Shown here: positions 21,506 to 30,857 of the stretch, piece after piece
Numbering within the stretch: position 1 is the stretch's first letter
Layout: the number at the start of each line of letters is the position of its first letter
From: Mytilus edulis
Taxonomy: Eukaryota; Mollusca; Bivalvia; Mytilida; Mytilidae
NCBI RefSeq assembly: GCF_963676685.1
Contig: NC_092354.1
Span: 16,870,746 to 16,934,745, forward strand
Direction of reading: 5' to 3'
Length of the DNA: 64,000 nucleotides
The notes under the pieces: model-generated
Databases searched by the model: none
Seen by the model: only the letters and a program-made list of their open reading frames with translations
What the model was told of the DNA's origin: nothing
Made by a program: the position numbers and the translations under genes

Positions 21506-21552
21506 TGCCCCAACAGCATAACAGTTAAACCCCTTGCCCCCCCTCTTTGATT

Positions 21553-21895
21553 TTAAGAAGTTGTTTTATCATGATACTTTACAACATGTGTTTAATCGTG
21601 ATACTTGACAAGGTACCTTAAGTTGGGTGGATGTGTTTAATCCTGATATTTGAAAAGGTACCTTAAGTTTGGTGGATGTGTTTAATCATGATACTTGGTA
21701 AGGTACTTTCAGTTGTGTTGATGTGTTTAATCGTGATACTTGACAAGGTACCTTATGTTTTGAGGATGTGTTTAGTCCTGATATTGGTCAAGGTACCTTC
21801 AGTTGTGTTGATGTGTTTAATCCTGGCTCATTACACGTTACATTATGTATTGATGTGTTTGATCATAAAGCTTGACAGGGTACCATCAGTTGTGC
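21553..21895 (+). repeat. 45-bp minisatellite (GACAAGGTACCTTAAGTTG)
   Basis: Six to seven units of 'GATGTGTTTAATC(G/C)TGATA' + 'CTTGACAAGGTACCTTAAGT' + 'TGGGTG'. The paralogous array is at 30172-30450 and continues at 30627-30680 beyond a MITE. Confidence 0.9.
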
Positions 21896-21899
21896 ATTG

Positions 21900-22160
21900 A
21901 TCCGTACTAAAACTTATTCAACTACGATTTAAAACCGGGGAAGATAACTCCCAATACAAAAATGTTCACATAGCAAATTCAAATTAATAGCAATCTTTAC
22001 CATCAATGTTCACAAACACTTTGATTCAGAATGGACAACTGATTGATTTTTGGTGTTTAACGCCACTTTTGTCACTCTTTGCTATATCGTAGTGGCCAAT
22101 ATTTATTGGTGGAGGAAGACCAAATACCCTGAAAGATAAACACAATTATTCGGTGGAAAA
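21900..22160 (+). repeat. Paralogous segment and dispersed repeat 'TGTTTAACGCCACTTT'
   Basis: Matches 30680-30745, 30824-30857 and 31950-32105 nearly base for base. It shows the pre-insertion state of three insertions found there. The 'GTGTTTAACGCCACTTTTGT' and 'TATTGGTGGAGGAAGACC' text is a dispersed mollusc-type repeat. Confidence 0.7.
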
Positions 22161-22179
22161 ACTTGCTATCATAAAAGTG

Positions 22180-22245
22180 AGTTGGTGAAAAAGTGGGGCG
22201 ACTAGGTGTGGGGCGACTTGCCAGTGGGGCGACTTGTCCTGCTTC
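22180..22245 (+). repeat. 'GTGGGGCGACTTG' array
   Basis: Three copies of GTGGGGCGACT(A/T)G after GAGTTGGTGAAAAAG. Same family as 8690-8765. Confidence 0.6.
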
Positions 22246-22559
22246 CTATGACATGACATATACATTTAATAAGTATGGGCACAGTAAAAGACACAAAAAG
22301 CAATGAAACAGCGCTTTTTTCCCTATTCTTCATCTTATTAAAAGTCACACTGAGGCCTCACTCAAATTCCAAGTCAACAATACTCCGGCGTTGTTTTTTT
22401 AGGTTATTTCTAAAAATTTGGGACAACTGACTGCCTATAACGAAATGTTTCAAAATCTGCTTTTATAAAAATTGAATAAAAAAAGTTATGTTTTTGTCTA
22501 AATCGTAGATACACTTTTCGGATCAAAAAGTTCTACAAATGTATGTAGAATAAAAAAAA

Positions 22560-24330
22560 ATAATAATTTACATAGATTTTTCCAAGACTCGCCACTTTAA
22601 TGCATAATGGAGCTACCATTTGATTTTAAGGAGTGTACTATCATAAAGGGTATTTCCTTACTTATTGGTATAGCTGCTGAATGTCCAGTGGCAAATAGTT
22701 TACGTTTATTCAGGACGAGAACAAATTACATTATGAAACCACATACAACAGGAAAGTCCAGAAATTGGGGTCGAGCATAATGGAAATTTGGTCTTCCAAT
22801 GGAACACCAGGGTAAAATTGGATATGCACGGAAATTTAAACTTTAGGGGTCCTTAATTTGCAGAAAGACTTGGACTCTCTTTACATTATTCTTTGTCAAG
22901 GGTTTTACTGACGATCGGAAGAAGACTTAACAAAGTCGGATCATATTTATCCTAGTCACCCTTGTGGTTCCTCAACATGAATATAGATTGACTGGTACAA
23001 ATATATGCGACAAAGTATATATAAGAAGATGTGGCATGAGTGCCAATGAGACAACTCTTAATCCAAGTCAAAATTTGTAAAAGTAGACCATTATTGGTCA
23101 GAGTACGTACTTCAACGCGAAAACCTTGGCTCACATCGGACTGCTAACTATAAACGGTTCTAAAAATGACAAAAGAAAACCATTCAAACGGGAAAACCAT
23201 ATCATCGATCTCATCTGTCCAAATATTGAAGAAGAAAAAAACAGACAAAAGAGAAACACTTATGAACCTCATCAACAAACGACTACTGAACATCATGTTC
23301 CTGGTTGAAGATATGTGCACACAAATGCTGCGGGTTTAAGGGCTTTTATCAATAGTGTAACATCACAACATACATAGAAAGACTAATATTCCCCATTTCT
23401 ATTCTCAATTTCACATTATAAAGTATCAATTAAAATGGCTTAACTCAATCAAAGGACAAATTTACACAATTGAACATACAGTGAAAATAAATTGGAATGT
23501 TTTATCATGAAGAGTGTTTCCTTAACTGCTACAACAATTGATTAATCAGTTTGTATAGTTGTCCAGTGGCAAGTAGTTTACGCATGTTCAGGAAAAAAGA
23601 AATAACATTGTACCAATACATACAATAGGAAAGTCCCTATTTTTCTCTTTTATTTATATTTTACCACCTTATTATTTCAAGGCCTAGCTTGTTTTGGCGC
23701 ACTTTTTGTTAAATTTTTTAAGCTATTTTCTTCATTGTTTGTCGACGATTTTATGTTCTATAAGCCCCATTATGGCCCCCTCCAAGGATTTGTATAGTTA
23801 GACATATATATAATTCCGACCGATTTCTTTCACCCTAAAAATTAACTTGCGCGTCCGTCTAAGATAACTTATTTGATTTTGATTTTGATTTTAGTGTATT
23901 TGTCTTTATTTCTATCTTGGAACAGTATATCGAAGACGCAATGTTTTCTGTTCATCATAAACAGAGAAACTACGCATGTAGCAGTGCACTTATATATAAA
24001 ACGGCGATTAGTATCCGTTGAGGAGGTGTTCCATCATTGGAAGGAAATACATTTTGAAGAATATAACGTTGGTCTCTTTTCTCCGACTTAACTTGTCCCT
24101 TAAAAACAAAGTAAGTTATAGCATAGATGTAATACCCATCTACATATTACATCTATGGTTATAGAGAAGACAATGGTTTATTATATATTCTTTACAAACT
24201 GTCTGAGACGTAAAATATATTGGTAGGTTTAATACTGTTTATAACATGAAAACTATGAAGAAGCTATTATCTGCTTGTCCAGACTGAAATTTGTCACGTG
24301 TAAGACGGTAAATAACATAATGTTGTTTTT
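22560..24330 (+). repeat. Segmental duplication copy A (partner at 56010-57905)
   Basis: Shared landmarks in the same order: 'CATAGATTTTTCCAAGACTC', 'ACTGACGATCGGAAGAAGA', 'GTGGTTCCTCAACATGAATA', a short interspersed repeat (23024-23375), 'CATTATAAAGTATCAATTAA', 'CAGTGGCAAGTAGTTTACGC', 'ATCGAAGACGCAATGTTTTC', 'CGGCGATTAGTATCCGTTGA' and 'GAAGAAGCTATTATCTGCTT'. No convincing coding region lies in it; ORFs near 23126 and 23873 fall on repeat text. Confidence 0.75.
23024..23375 (+). repeat. Short interspersed repeat (AAGATGTGGCATGAG family), long copy
   Basis: Starts 'AAGAAGATGTGGCATGAGTG', includes 'GAGACAACTCTTAATCC', 'GTAGACCATTATTGGTC', 'CTTGGCTCACATCGGAC' and 'AAACCATTCAAACGGG'. It continues to 'GAGAAACACTTATGAACC', 'CAACAAACGACTACTGAAC' and 'AAATGCTGCGGGTTT'. 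Confidence 0.85.
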
Positions 24331-24348
24331 TCATGGTTGGTAGTTTAT

Positions 24349-25675
24349 GAATCCGGGTCCATTCGCCCTGATTCATGTTCGCCCTGATATCTGTTCGCCC
24401 TGATTCCTGTTCGCCCAGGGTCCATTCACCCTGATTTTTATTTTTTTTCTAATTGTTCTAATTTCATAATTTTAGTATTTGAACAAAATATGTTAAAGTT
24501 TGTTGAAAAATTGATAGAATATTTATATTCCCGCAATCAATTTATCATTTTTCCTTTGATTTACAGAGTAAAATACTGGACTGAATACAATGTATTTCTC
24601 TTTATTGATGACTACTCTCAGACAGGGGTTCAAATTAGCGGTGGTCCGAGGTCTGCGACCTTCCACTTTTGCAGGCGGACTTTCATTTTGGTTACTAGCT
24701 ACGACCGACGGACCTTCGATTTGAAAGAAAATAAAAATTTTACTATGCCGACTATCTTTATATAAAAATTTCAAATAAACGATTTCAAAATTCATCTTTA
24801 TTATTCATGACAGCGAAACTTTAATTGTATACTCAGGTATGAATCTAACAATATTAAAAAAGAGACACATAGCCCTTTATATTATAGTAAAAACCAAACA
24901 TTGAAGCAAGATAATGGTATGATTAGTAATTAATTACCAATTGTTAAGACAACAAACCCACCCACAGTGACACCCTCCCCAATACAAAAAAACAGATTAT
25001 TTGAATTCATAATATACAAGACAATTATATCTGTTATTGAACATATTATACAACAGTGACACTGACGATGAAACAAGCCAACCTAACACCAAAAGCACAG
25101 TAATTTTGTATCTTACGGAGTTATAAAATATTTTAAGTAAAAGTAGGACCTTGAATTTAGGTTGTGGACCTTTCAGTTTGGAGTGTCAAAGGTCCTGGAC
25201 CTTCCAGTATCAAATGTTAATTTGAACCCCTGTCAGAGTATAATACTAAATGAACTGAAGTTGTAAACAAATTTGTTTCATAATTTACAAAAAAAAATGA
25301 TTTACAGCATTGTACAATTCGTACATCATTGTTTTTTTTATTAATTTCAAGCTGAATATTTTATCAAAACAAAACGTTTGATTTTTATTAATAATCCACC
25401 AAAAGACAAGTATCAGTGAATGATCAGAATTATTTTGTCATTGAACAATTATAATGATTCTATATAAACAAGCCATAAACTTTTAAATATTTCCGTGTTT
25501 CCATAAATTTCAAGAATATATATATCATAGAAATATCTGGATAAGTTTATTCAACTTCAATGTCCTGAATATTAATATTTTTTAGTAGGGCGAACGGACT
25601 CTATGGGAGAACGAACTCAGGGTGAATGTACCCAGGGCATACATGTTAATATCAGGGCGAACGGTCCCGATACCG
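24349..25675. mobile_element. 1.33-kb TIR element with 'TTCGCCCTGAT' motif-array ends
   Basis: The left end carries four to five copies of 'TTCGCCCTGAT(T)' (24372-24440); the right end has the inverted motif 'AGGGCGAAC' (25588-25665). The 8-bp direct repeat TAGTTTAT flanks both sides (24341-24348, 25676-25683). An 8-bp duplication fits hAT-like insertion. The inside has no transposase; a pair of 90-residue frames overlapping on opposite strands (24490-24795) is not recognisable. Confidence 0.75.
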
Positions 25676-25724
25676 TAGTTTATTATATTATGACCATGAT
25701 GACTGAGACAACTATCCTCCTATC

Positions 25725-26405
25725 TACAAAATATTATGAAATTGTGTCCTGTTAAAGGGAGGTTATATTTTGTGAGTATTAAGACAATATTTCATAGACA
25801 GAAATTTTGTCTCATGAAGGGGAGGTTATCAACATATAATCATGTTGGAGAAGGTATATAGGAAATTGTTTTCTGTGACACTTGCGCATGCCTCAGCCTA
25901 TGTATATATTTACAAATTAAGTGATTATCAGTACATAACTTATATGTGCACAGTATAATGTAATAAAATGAAACATATGTTAGACAATTCTTTAAAGTAT
26001 AAATATATATATACATGTATATAAACATTTGTAATGTATCTATGCAAATTTGAAACTCACTATTAGTAATATAATATAAATTCCTTACTATACAAAACAA
26101 TTTTCAGTTATAAATCTAAAAATGTGCATGCTGCATGCTTGTGTACTATTTCTAATTGTGTAATAAATCGATAAAAAAATATTTTCAAAGCCAATATTTC
26201 TTAGTGAAGTATTTTCATGAACAGAATTTCATAGTGAAATATTGTCTAGAAGCAGGTGACAAAATTTCATAGACAAGGACACTATTTCATAATAAAATAT
26301 TGTCCAAGACAATATTTCATTATGTAATACTGTCAGTGGACAATATTTTATATGAAATTTTGTCCGACAGACAATATTTCATGCATGGGGGACAATATTT
26401 TGTTA
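25725..26405. repeat. Region bounded by arrays of 'GACAATATTTCATA' palindromic motifs
   Basis: From 26190 to 26405 there are at least seven variants of GACAATATTTCATA or its inverse TATGAAATATTGTC, often paired as small hairpins. Similar motifs with 'GGGGAGGTTAT' occur at 25725-25830. The core between is AT-rich without a gene. The layout resembles the other motif-array TIR elements, but exact ends are not clear. Confidence 0.55.
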
Positions 26406-26409
26406 CAAA

Positions 26410-26820
26410 TATATGTGGCATGCATGCCAATGAGACAATTCTCAATCCAAGTTACAATGCATAAAAAGTTAAGAACCATATGTCATATTAGGCAGCAACC
26501 ATTTGATTTTCTGGGGGGGGGCTATGGTTTTTTTTCGAAAAGAAAGTTTGTTTCCAGGTTTTGGTGAAAAAAATAATTTGTTTTGGACCCTGAGAAAAAA
26601 AAATTGTTTCACCCTCAGCTCCCACTATATGTAATGCTAAAATTGTTTTCGGTTTGTCGCTAAAAAAAAAAAAATTGTTCTTCGCCCATTTGTCGCCGAA
26701 GGCGAAAAAAAAAGTTTGCACAGGGAAAAAAAACCATAGCCCCCCCCCCCAGAAAATCAAATGGTTGCTGCCTTACGGCCTTCAACACCATGAACTCAGA
26801 GCTTGTAAATTATGTTGACA
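26410..26820 (+). repeat. Short interspersed repeat split by a MITE
   Basis: Left part 26410-26490 ('TGGCATGCATGCCAATGAGA', 'CAATTCTCAATCCAAG'); right part 26776-26820 ('CGGCCTTCAACACCATGAAC'). The gap is the MITE at 26491-26772. Confidence 0.75.
26491..26772. mobile_element. PIF/Harbinger-like MITE in a short repeat
   Basis: 282 bp, inverted ends GGCAGCAACCATTTGATTTT / AAAATCAAATGGTTGCTGCC, followed inside by G/C runs and CTATGG. The 3-bp direct repeat TTA on both sides (26488-26490, 26773-26775) fits the TWA target preference of PIF/Harbinger. It interrupts a known repeat, which fixes both edges. A fragment of the same end occurs near 59027. Confidence 0.8.
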
Positions 26821-26889
26821 TTTAACAACATTGTATTCCTTATGAACAAATAAGTCTTAAGGTATACATCAATAAGGCAGTGCAGCATA

Positions 26890-27092
26890 CAGTCAAACCT
26901 GTTTTCAGAGACCATTTAATGTAGAGCAAAACAGTGGTCTCTTTTTACAGATAGTCTTTTAATACAGATTTAATTTATCATGTTTATATATGCAAATGAT
27001 ATGAAATATACTACAAAGGGATCTAAGATTGATAGTCTTTTGACACAGGTTTTTTCCGTTAATACAGGTGGTCTCTTAGGCAGGTTTGACTG
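26890..27092. mobile_element. Tc1/mariner-like MITE, CAGTCAAACCTG ends
   Basis: 203 bp with inverted ends CAGTCAAACCTG / CAGGTTTGACTG and TA on both sides (26888-26889, 27093-27094). 'TGGTCTC' and 'AATACAG' recur inside. Non-coding. Confidence 0.8.
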
Positions 27093-27503
27093 TATATACT
27101 TCTAGGGATGAAAAGGGGGGGGGGGGGGGGGGGGTGGGGGCGTTGATCTGCAAGAAAACGCAAAATATTATAAGATTGGCATTTCATGAATAAACAAACA
27201 ATTAAAAATGTCTTGCACATAATTTTGTTTACCGATTTTAAGAAACACTGTGAACATGGTGAATAACAAACCTTTTTCAAGGCTACACATGAAATAAAAA
27301 TGTCAAAACATCTTGCAGGAAAATAACCCTTTACCACCCTCACCATGCTCACAGCCCTTCTTATACATGTTGTATTATTTAATATTAAGTATGGAACTAG
27401 AATTACCCAAACATACAGATTCATAAATGCAGAGAATGTCTAAATTGCAGAAAGGTATCAACAGGTTTATATATATGTCTTTATTTTTTGGTGTTCCTTA
27501 CAG
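27093..27503 (+). other. Upstream flank/intron end of ZF gene 2
   Basis: After a long G run (about 27115-27133) the sequence shares 'ACCCAAACATACAGAT', 'CATAAATGCAGAGAATGTC', 'AATTGCAGAAA' and 'ATATGTCTTT' with 59655-59995 upstream of ZF gene 3. It ends in the acceptor TTCCTTACAG. The 121-residue minus-strand frame here is not a recognisable protein. Confidence 0.6.
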
Positions 27504-28982
27504 AGTCGTTCAAGAAATCACATACTCGGGTCACTGGAGATAAACATTATCAATAAGATGTCAGAGGGAGGAGAGGATTTAGTCACACTCAACGGTACTT
27601 TACAGAGACACATAAACACACAGGCTGATAAAACACGTCATAAATGTGATGTCTGTGCTAAAGAATTTAGTCAAAGTAGTAACTTAAAGGCACACATGAG
27701 TAAACATACTGGAAATAACCCTCATGGCTGTGATGTATGTGGTAAAGGTTTTAGTTTTCTTAGTAATTTACAGATTCACATGAGAAAACATACAGGCGTT
27801 AAACCCCATGAGTGTGACGTATGTGGTCAACAGTTAAGTCGGCGTTGGAGTTTACAGATTCACATGAGAACTCATACAGGTGATAAACCTTATAACTGTG
27901 ATGTTTGTGATAAACGCTTTAGTCAGCTTGGAAGTTTACGGCTGCACACGAGAACACATACAAGGAATAAACCTTATGATTGTGATTTATGTGGTAAAGG
28001 GTTTAGTTGGCGTGGGAATTTACAGACTCATATGAGAACACATACAGGGGACAAGCCTTATGATTGTGGTGTATGTGGTAAAGGATTTAGTGAGCGAGGT
28101 AAATTACAGAGACATATGAGAATACATACAGGGGATAAACACGATAAACCTCATGACTGTGATTTATGTGGTAAAGGGTTTAGTCAGCTTGGTAGTTTAC
28201 AGATTCACATGAGAACACATACAGGTGAAAAACCATATGACTGTGATGTATGTGGTAAAAAGTTTAGTGTGCAAGGTAGTTTACAGACTCACATGAGAAC
28301 ACATACAGGGGATAAACCTTATGACTGTGGTGAATGTGGTAAGGGGTTTAGTAAAAGTAGGAGTTTACGGGATCACATGAGAACACATACAGGTGATAAA
28401 CCTTATACATGTGATGTATGTTGTAAAGGGTTTAGTCAGCATAGTAATTTACAGACTCACATGAGAACACACACAGGTGATAAACCGTATGACTGTGGTG
28501 AATGTGGTAAAGGGTTTAGTCGTAATAGTAATTTACAGGATCACATGAGAACACACACAGGTGATAAACCTTTTATATGTGATGAATGTGGTAAAGGGTT
28601 TAGTCAGCATAGTAGTTTACAGACTCATATGAGAACACACACAGGTGATAAACCTCATAAGTGTGATGTATGTGGTAAAGATTTTGGTTTGCTGGGTCAA
28701 CTTAGAATACACATGAGAACACATACAGGAGATAAACCTCATAACTGTGGTGTATGTGGTAAACAATTTAGTCAGTCTGGTATTTTACAGACACACATGA
28801 GAACACACACGGGTGAAAAACCTCATAACTGTAATGAATGTGGTAAAGATTTTAGATTGCTTAGTCATTTAAGAAGACACACGAGAATACATACTGGAGA
28901 TAAACCTCATCACTGTGATTTATGTGGTAAAGGATTTATTCAACATGCTTCTTTACAGCGACACATGAAAATGCATACATAG
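27504..28982 (+). CDS. C2H2 zinc-finger protein, 16 fingers (ZF gene 2)
   Basis: The terminal exon starts after TTCCTTACAG (AG at 27502-27503); the ATG at 27558 opens a 474-residue frame. The N-terminus is [14 protein letters not shown], then sixteen tandem C2H2 fingers from residue 30 to the end with TGDKP(Y/H) or TGEKP linkers. Finger 7 follows a slightly enlarged linker (TGDKHDKP). Almost all fingers keep C-x2-C-x12-H-x3-H; finger 3 has Leu in place of the usual Phe (QQLS). The array predicts multivalent DNA binding, probably a nuclear regulator. High DNA similarity between neighbouring fingers indicates recent within-gene expansion. Ends at a TAG (28980-28982) next to a decayed 3' tail. 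Upstream exons are not visible. Confidence 0.88.
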   Translation, partial: SRSRNHILGSLEINIINKMSEGGEDLVTLNGTLQRHINTQADKTRHKCDVCAKEFSQSSNLKAHMSKHTGNNPHGCDVCGKGFSFLSNLQIHMRKHTGVKPHECDVCGQQLSRRWSLQIHMRTHTGDKPYNCDVCDKRFSQLGSLRLHTRTHTRNKPYDCDLCGKGFSWRGNLQTHMRTHTGDKPYDCGVCGKGFSERGKLQRHMRIHTGDKHDKPHDCDLCGKGFSQLGSLQIHMRTHTGEKPYDCDVCGKKFSVQGSLQTHMRTHTGDKPYDCGECGKGFSKSRSLRDHMRTHTGDKPYTCDVCCKGFSQHSNLQTHMRTHTGDKPYDCGECGKGFSRNSNLQDHMRTHTGDKPFICDECGKGFSQHSSLQTHMRTHTGDKPHKCDVCGKDFGLLGQLRIHMRTHTGDKPHNCGVCGKQFSQSGILQTHMRTHTGEKPHNCNECGKDFRLLSHLRRHTRIHTGDKPHHCDLCGKGFIQHASLQRHMKMHT

Positions 28983-29325
28983 TAGTGTACAGATTCACAT
29001 GAGAATACATACATAGTAATTTACAGTTTACAGATTCACATGAGAAGACATACATAGTAATTTACAGTTTACAGATTCACATGAGAATACATACATAGTA
29101 ATTTACAGTTTACAGATTCACATGAGAATACATACATAGTAATTTACAGTTTACAGATTCACATGAGAACACATACAGGCAATAAACCTCGTGACTGGGG
29201 TGTATGTGGTATAGGGTTTAGTCAGCTTGTTAGTTTACAGAGACACATGAGAACGGTTCAAAATGAGAACACATACAGATGATAAGCTGCGTGATTGTCA
29301 TGTTCACGGTAAAGTTAGTTAAAAA
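28983..29325 (+). pseudogene. Decayed finger-coding tail and ~45-bp tandem repeat after ZF gene 2
   Basis: Four head-to-tail copies of 'ACAGATTCACATGAGAATAC' + 'ATACATAGTAATTTACAGTTT' (28990-29165), each a fragment of finger DNA with in-frame TAG/TAA. They are followed by a frame-broken finger (AAACCTCGTGACTGGGGTGT, TAGTCAGCTTGTTAG) and the ancestral C-terminal text 'GATAAGCTGCGTGATTGTCA'. The repeat is finger sequence that has been amplified after loss of coding function. Confidence 0.75.
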
Positions 29326-29567
29326 ATAATCACGATAAAGGGTTCAAGCCAACATGGCCAAGTTTATAATTTACAGAAATGTGAAAATTTATATAATTTT
29401 TTATATATATTATTTGCCTGTTGCATATTAATTTGTTGAGTTGACATTTCCAGCCCAAGCTAAAAGCTTGGTCGTGCATCTTAACTCCCGTATGTGTACA
29501 TGTAAGATATGAGATGTACAGCCGGTTTACATGGTCATGATGGTAAACCATAGATAAAAAAAAAGAT

Positions 29568-29775
29568 GTGATACGAATGCCAATGAGACAACTCTCCATC
29601 TAAGACACAATTCGTGAAAGTAAACCATTAATTATAGGTCAAAGTACGGTCTTCAACACAGAGCATTGGCTCACATCGAACAGCAAGCTAATCAAGGACC
29701 CCAAAATGACTAGTGTAAAACCATTCAAATAGGAAAACCAACGGTCTAATCTAGTATACAAAGAAATTCGTAAGG
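29568..29775 (+). repeat. Short interspersed repeat, copy in ZF gene 2 3' flank
   Basis: 'AAAAAGATGTGATACGAATG', 'CCAATGAGACAACTCTCCAT' and 'AAGTAAACCATTAATTATAG'. Collinear with 15362-15602 after ZF gene 1, hence duplicated with the gene. Confidence 0.85.
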
Positions 29776-30172
29776 GTTCCGCGAAACCCATTGTCTTAGA
29801 TATAGGAAGATGTGGTATGAGTGCCAATGAGACAATTCTCCATCAAAGTCACAATTTATAAAAGTAAACCATTATAGGTCAAGGCACAGCCTTCGACACG
29901 GAGCCTTGGGTCACACCGAACAACCAGCTATAAAGGCCCCAAACAAATTAGTAGTGTAAAACCATTCAAACGGGAAACCAACAGTCTGATCTATATATGA
30001 AAAAAAAACAAGAAATGAGAAACACGTATAAATAACATAAACAAACGACAACTACTGTACATCAGATTGTGCCTACTTTTGCTTTAACTAGTAATCGCAG
30101 GCACAACAAAAATGAGGAAACAATCAATAAAATATTTTTCTCGATACTATCTTTTGATTGTAAGAAGTTGAT
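29765..30172 (+). repeat. GTAAGGGTTCCGCGG-family head, interrupted by a short repeat
   Basis: Head 'CGTAAGGGTTCCGCGAAACC' at about 29768 resumes at 30069 with 'GCCTACTTTTGC' and runs to 'GATACTATCTTTTGATTG'. The interruption (about 29797-30068) is another short interspersed repeat (29806 'AGATGTGGTATGAGTGCC'). The equivalent at 15595-15702 lacks this interruption, so it was inserted after the duplication. Confidence 0.75.
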
Positions 30173-30680
30173 GTGTTTTATCATGATACTTTACAACATG
30201 TGTTTAATCGTGATACTTGACAAGGTACCTTAAGTTGGGTGGATGTGTTTAATCCTGATATTTGACAAGGTACCTTAAGTTTGGTGGATGTGTTTAATCA
30301 TGATAATTGGTAAGGTACTTTTAGTTGTGTTGATGTGTTTAATTGTGATACTTGACAAGGTACCTTATGTTAGGAGGATGTGTTTAGTCCTGATATTGGT
30401 CAAGGTACCTTAAGTTGTGTTGATGTGTTTAATTCTGACACTTTACACGTTGCACAGTGGCGGATCAAGGGGGGGGGGGGGGTTCCGGGGGTGCGCACCC
30501 CCCTTTATTTTGGCCGATCAATGCATTTGAATCGGGACATATGTTTTGCACCTTTGCAACCCCCCTTTGCCCTGGGCTAGCACCCCCCCCCCCCTTTCGA
30601 AAATTCCTGCATCCGCCACTGTTGCATTATGTGTTGATGTGTTTAATCATGAAGCTTGACAGGGTACCATCAGTTGTGCA
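30172..30680 (+). repeat. 45-bp minisatellite, paralog of 21553-21895, with MITE insertion
   Basis: Units of 'GATGTGTTTAATC(C/G)TGATA' + 'TTTGACAAGGTACCTTAAGT' at 30172-30449, split by the MITE at 30455-30621, then resuming. Order and variants follow the 21.6-kb array. Confidence 0.9.
30455..30621. mobile_element. MITE, CAGTGGCGGATC family, copy 2
   Basis: 167 bp, ends CAGTGGCGGATC / GCATCCGCCACTG, flanked by TTGCA (30450-30454, 30622-30626). The empty site is visible at about 21833 (CACGTTACATTATG), so insertion followed the segmental duplication. Shares 'CGATCAATGCATTTGAAT' with copy 1. Confidence 0.9.
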
Positions 30681-30747
30681 TTGATCCGTACTAAAACTTA
30701 TTCAACTACGATTTAAAACCGCGGGGAAGATAACTCCCAATACAAAA

Positions 30748-30823
30748 AACTTCTCCGTCTAGTGGACTTGTAACATTCTTTTAAGAATCCAGTCCTAAGC
30801 AAGGAAGAAGAAGAAGAAGAAAA
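30748..30823 (+). other. Small insertion absent from the paralog, (GAA)n end
   Basis: About 75 bp from 'ACTTCTCCGTCTAGTGGACT' to a GAAGAAGAAGAAGAA run, missing at the corresponding place near 21961 (CAATACAAAAATGTTCAC). Class unknown. Confidence 0.5.
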
Positions 30824-30857
30824 ATGTTCACATAGCAAATTCAAATCAATAGCAATC

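Larger units (their letters stand above)
15703..21545. mobile_element. 5.84-kb TIR element with motif-array ends and 6-bp TSD
   Basis: The ends are GAGGGGGGGCAAGGGG and its inverse, flanked by TTTGAT (15697-15702 and 21546-21551). A paralogous segment at 30155-30190 carries the uninterrupted target (CTATCTTTTGATTGTAAGAAG), which supports the boundaries. Further in, both arms have inverted arrays of a 20-bp motif (GTCCGACACCCCATTAGTCC and its complement) at 17574-17700 and 21375-21505. No transposase or other gene is recognisable; the inside is a nest of other repeats. A 6-bp duplication is compatible with a Maverick/Polinton derivative, but none of those genes is present. Confidence 0.75.

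Noticed and set aside
24490..24795. Overlapping 91/90-residue frames on both strands
   Set aside because: Inside the 24349-25675 TIR element; no recognisable motif and opposite-strand overlap suggests chance.
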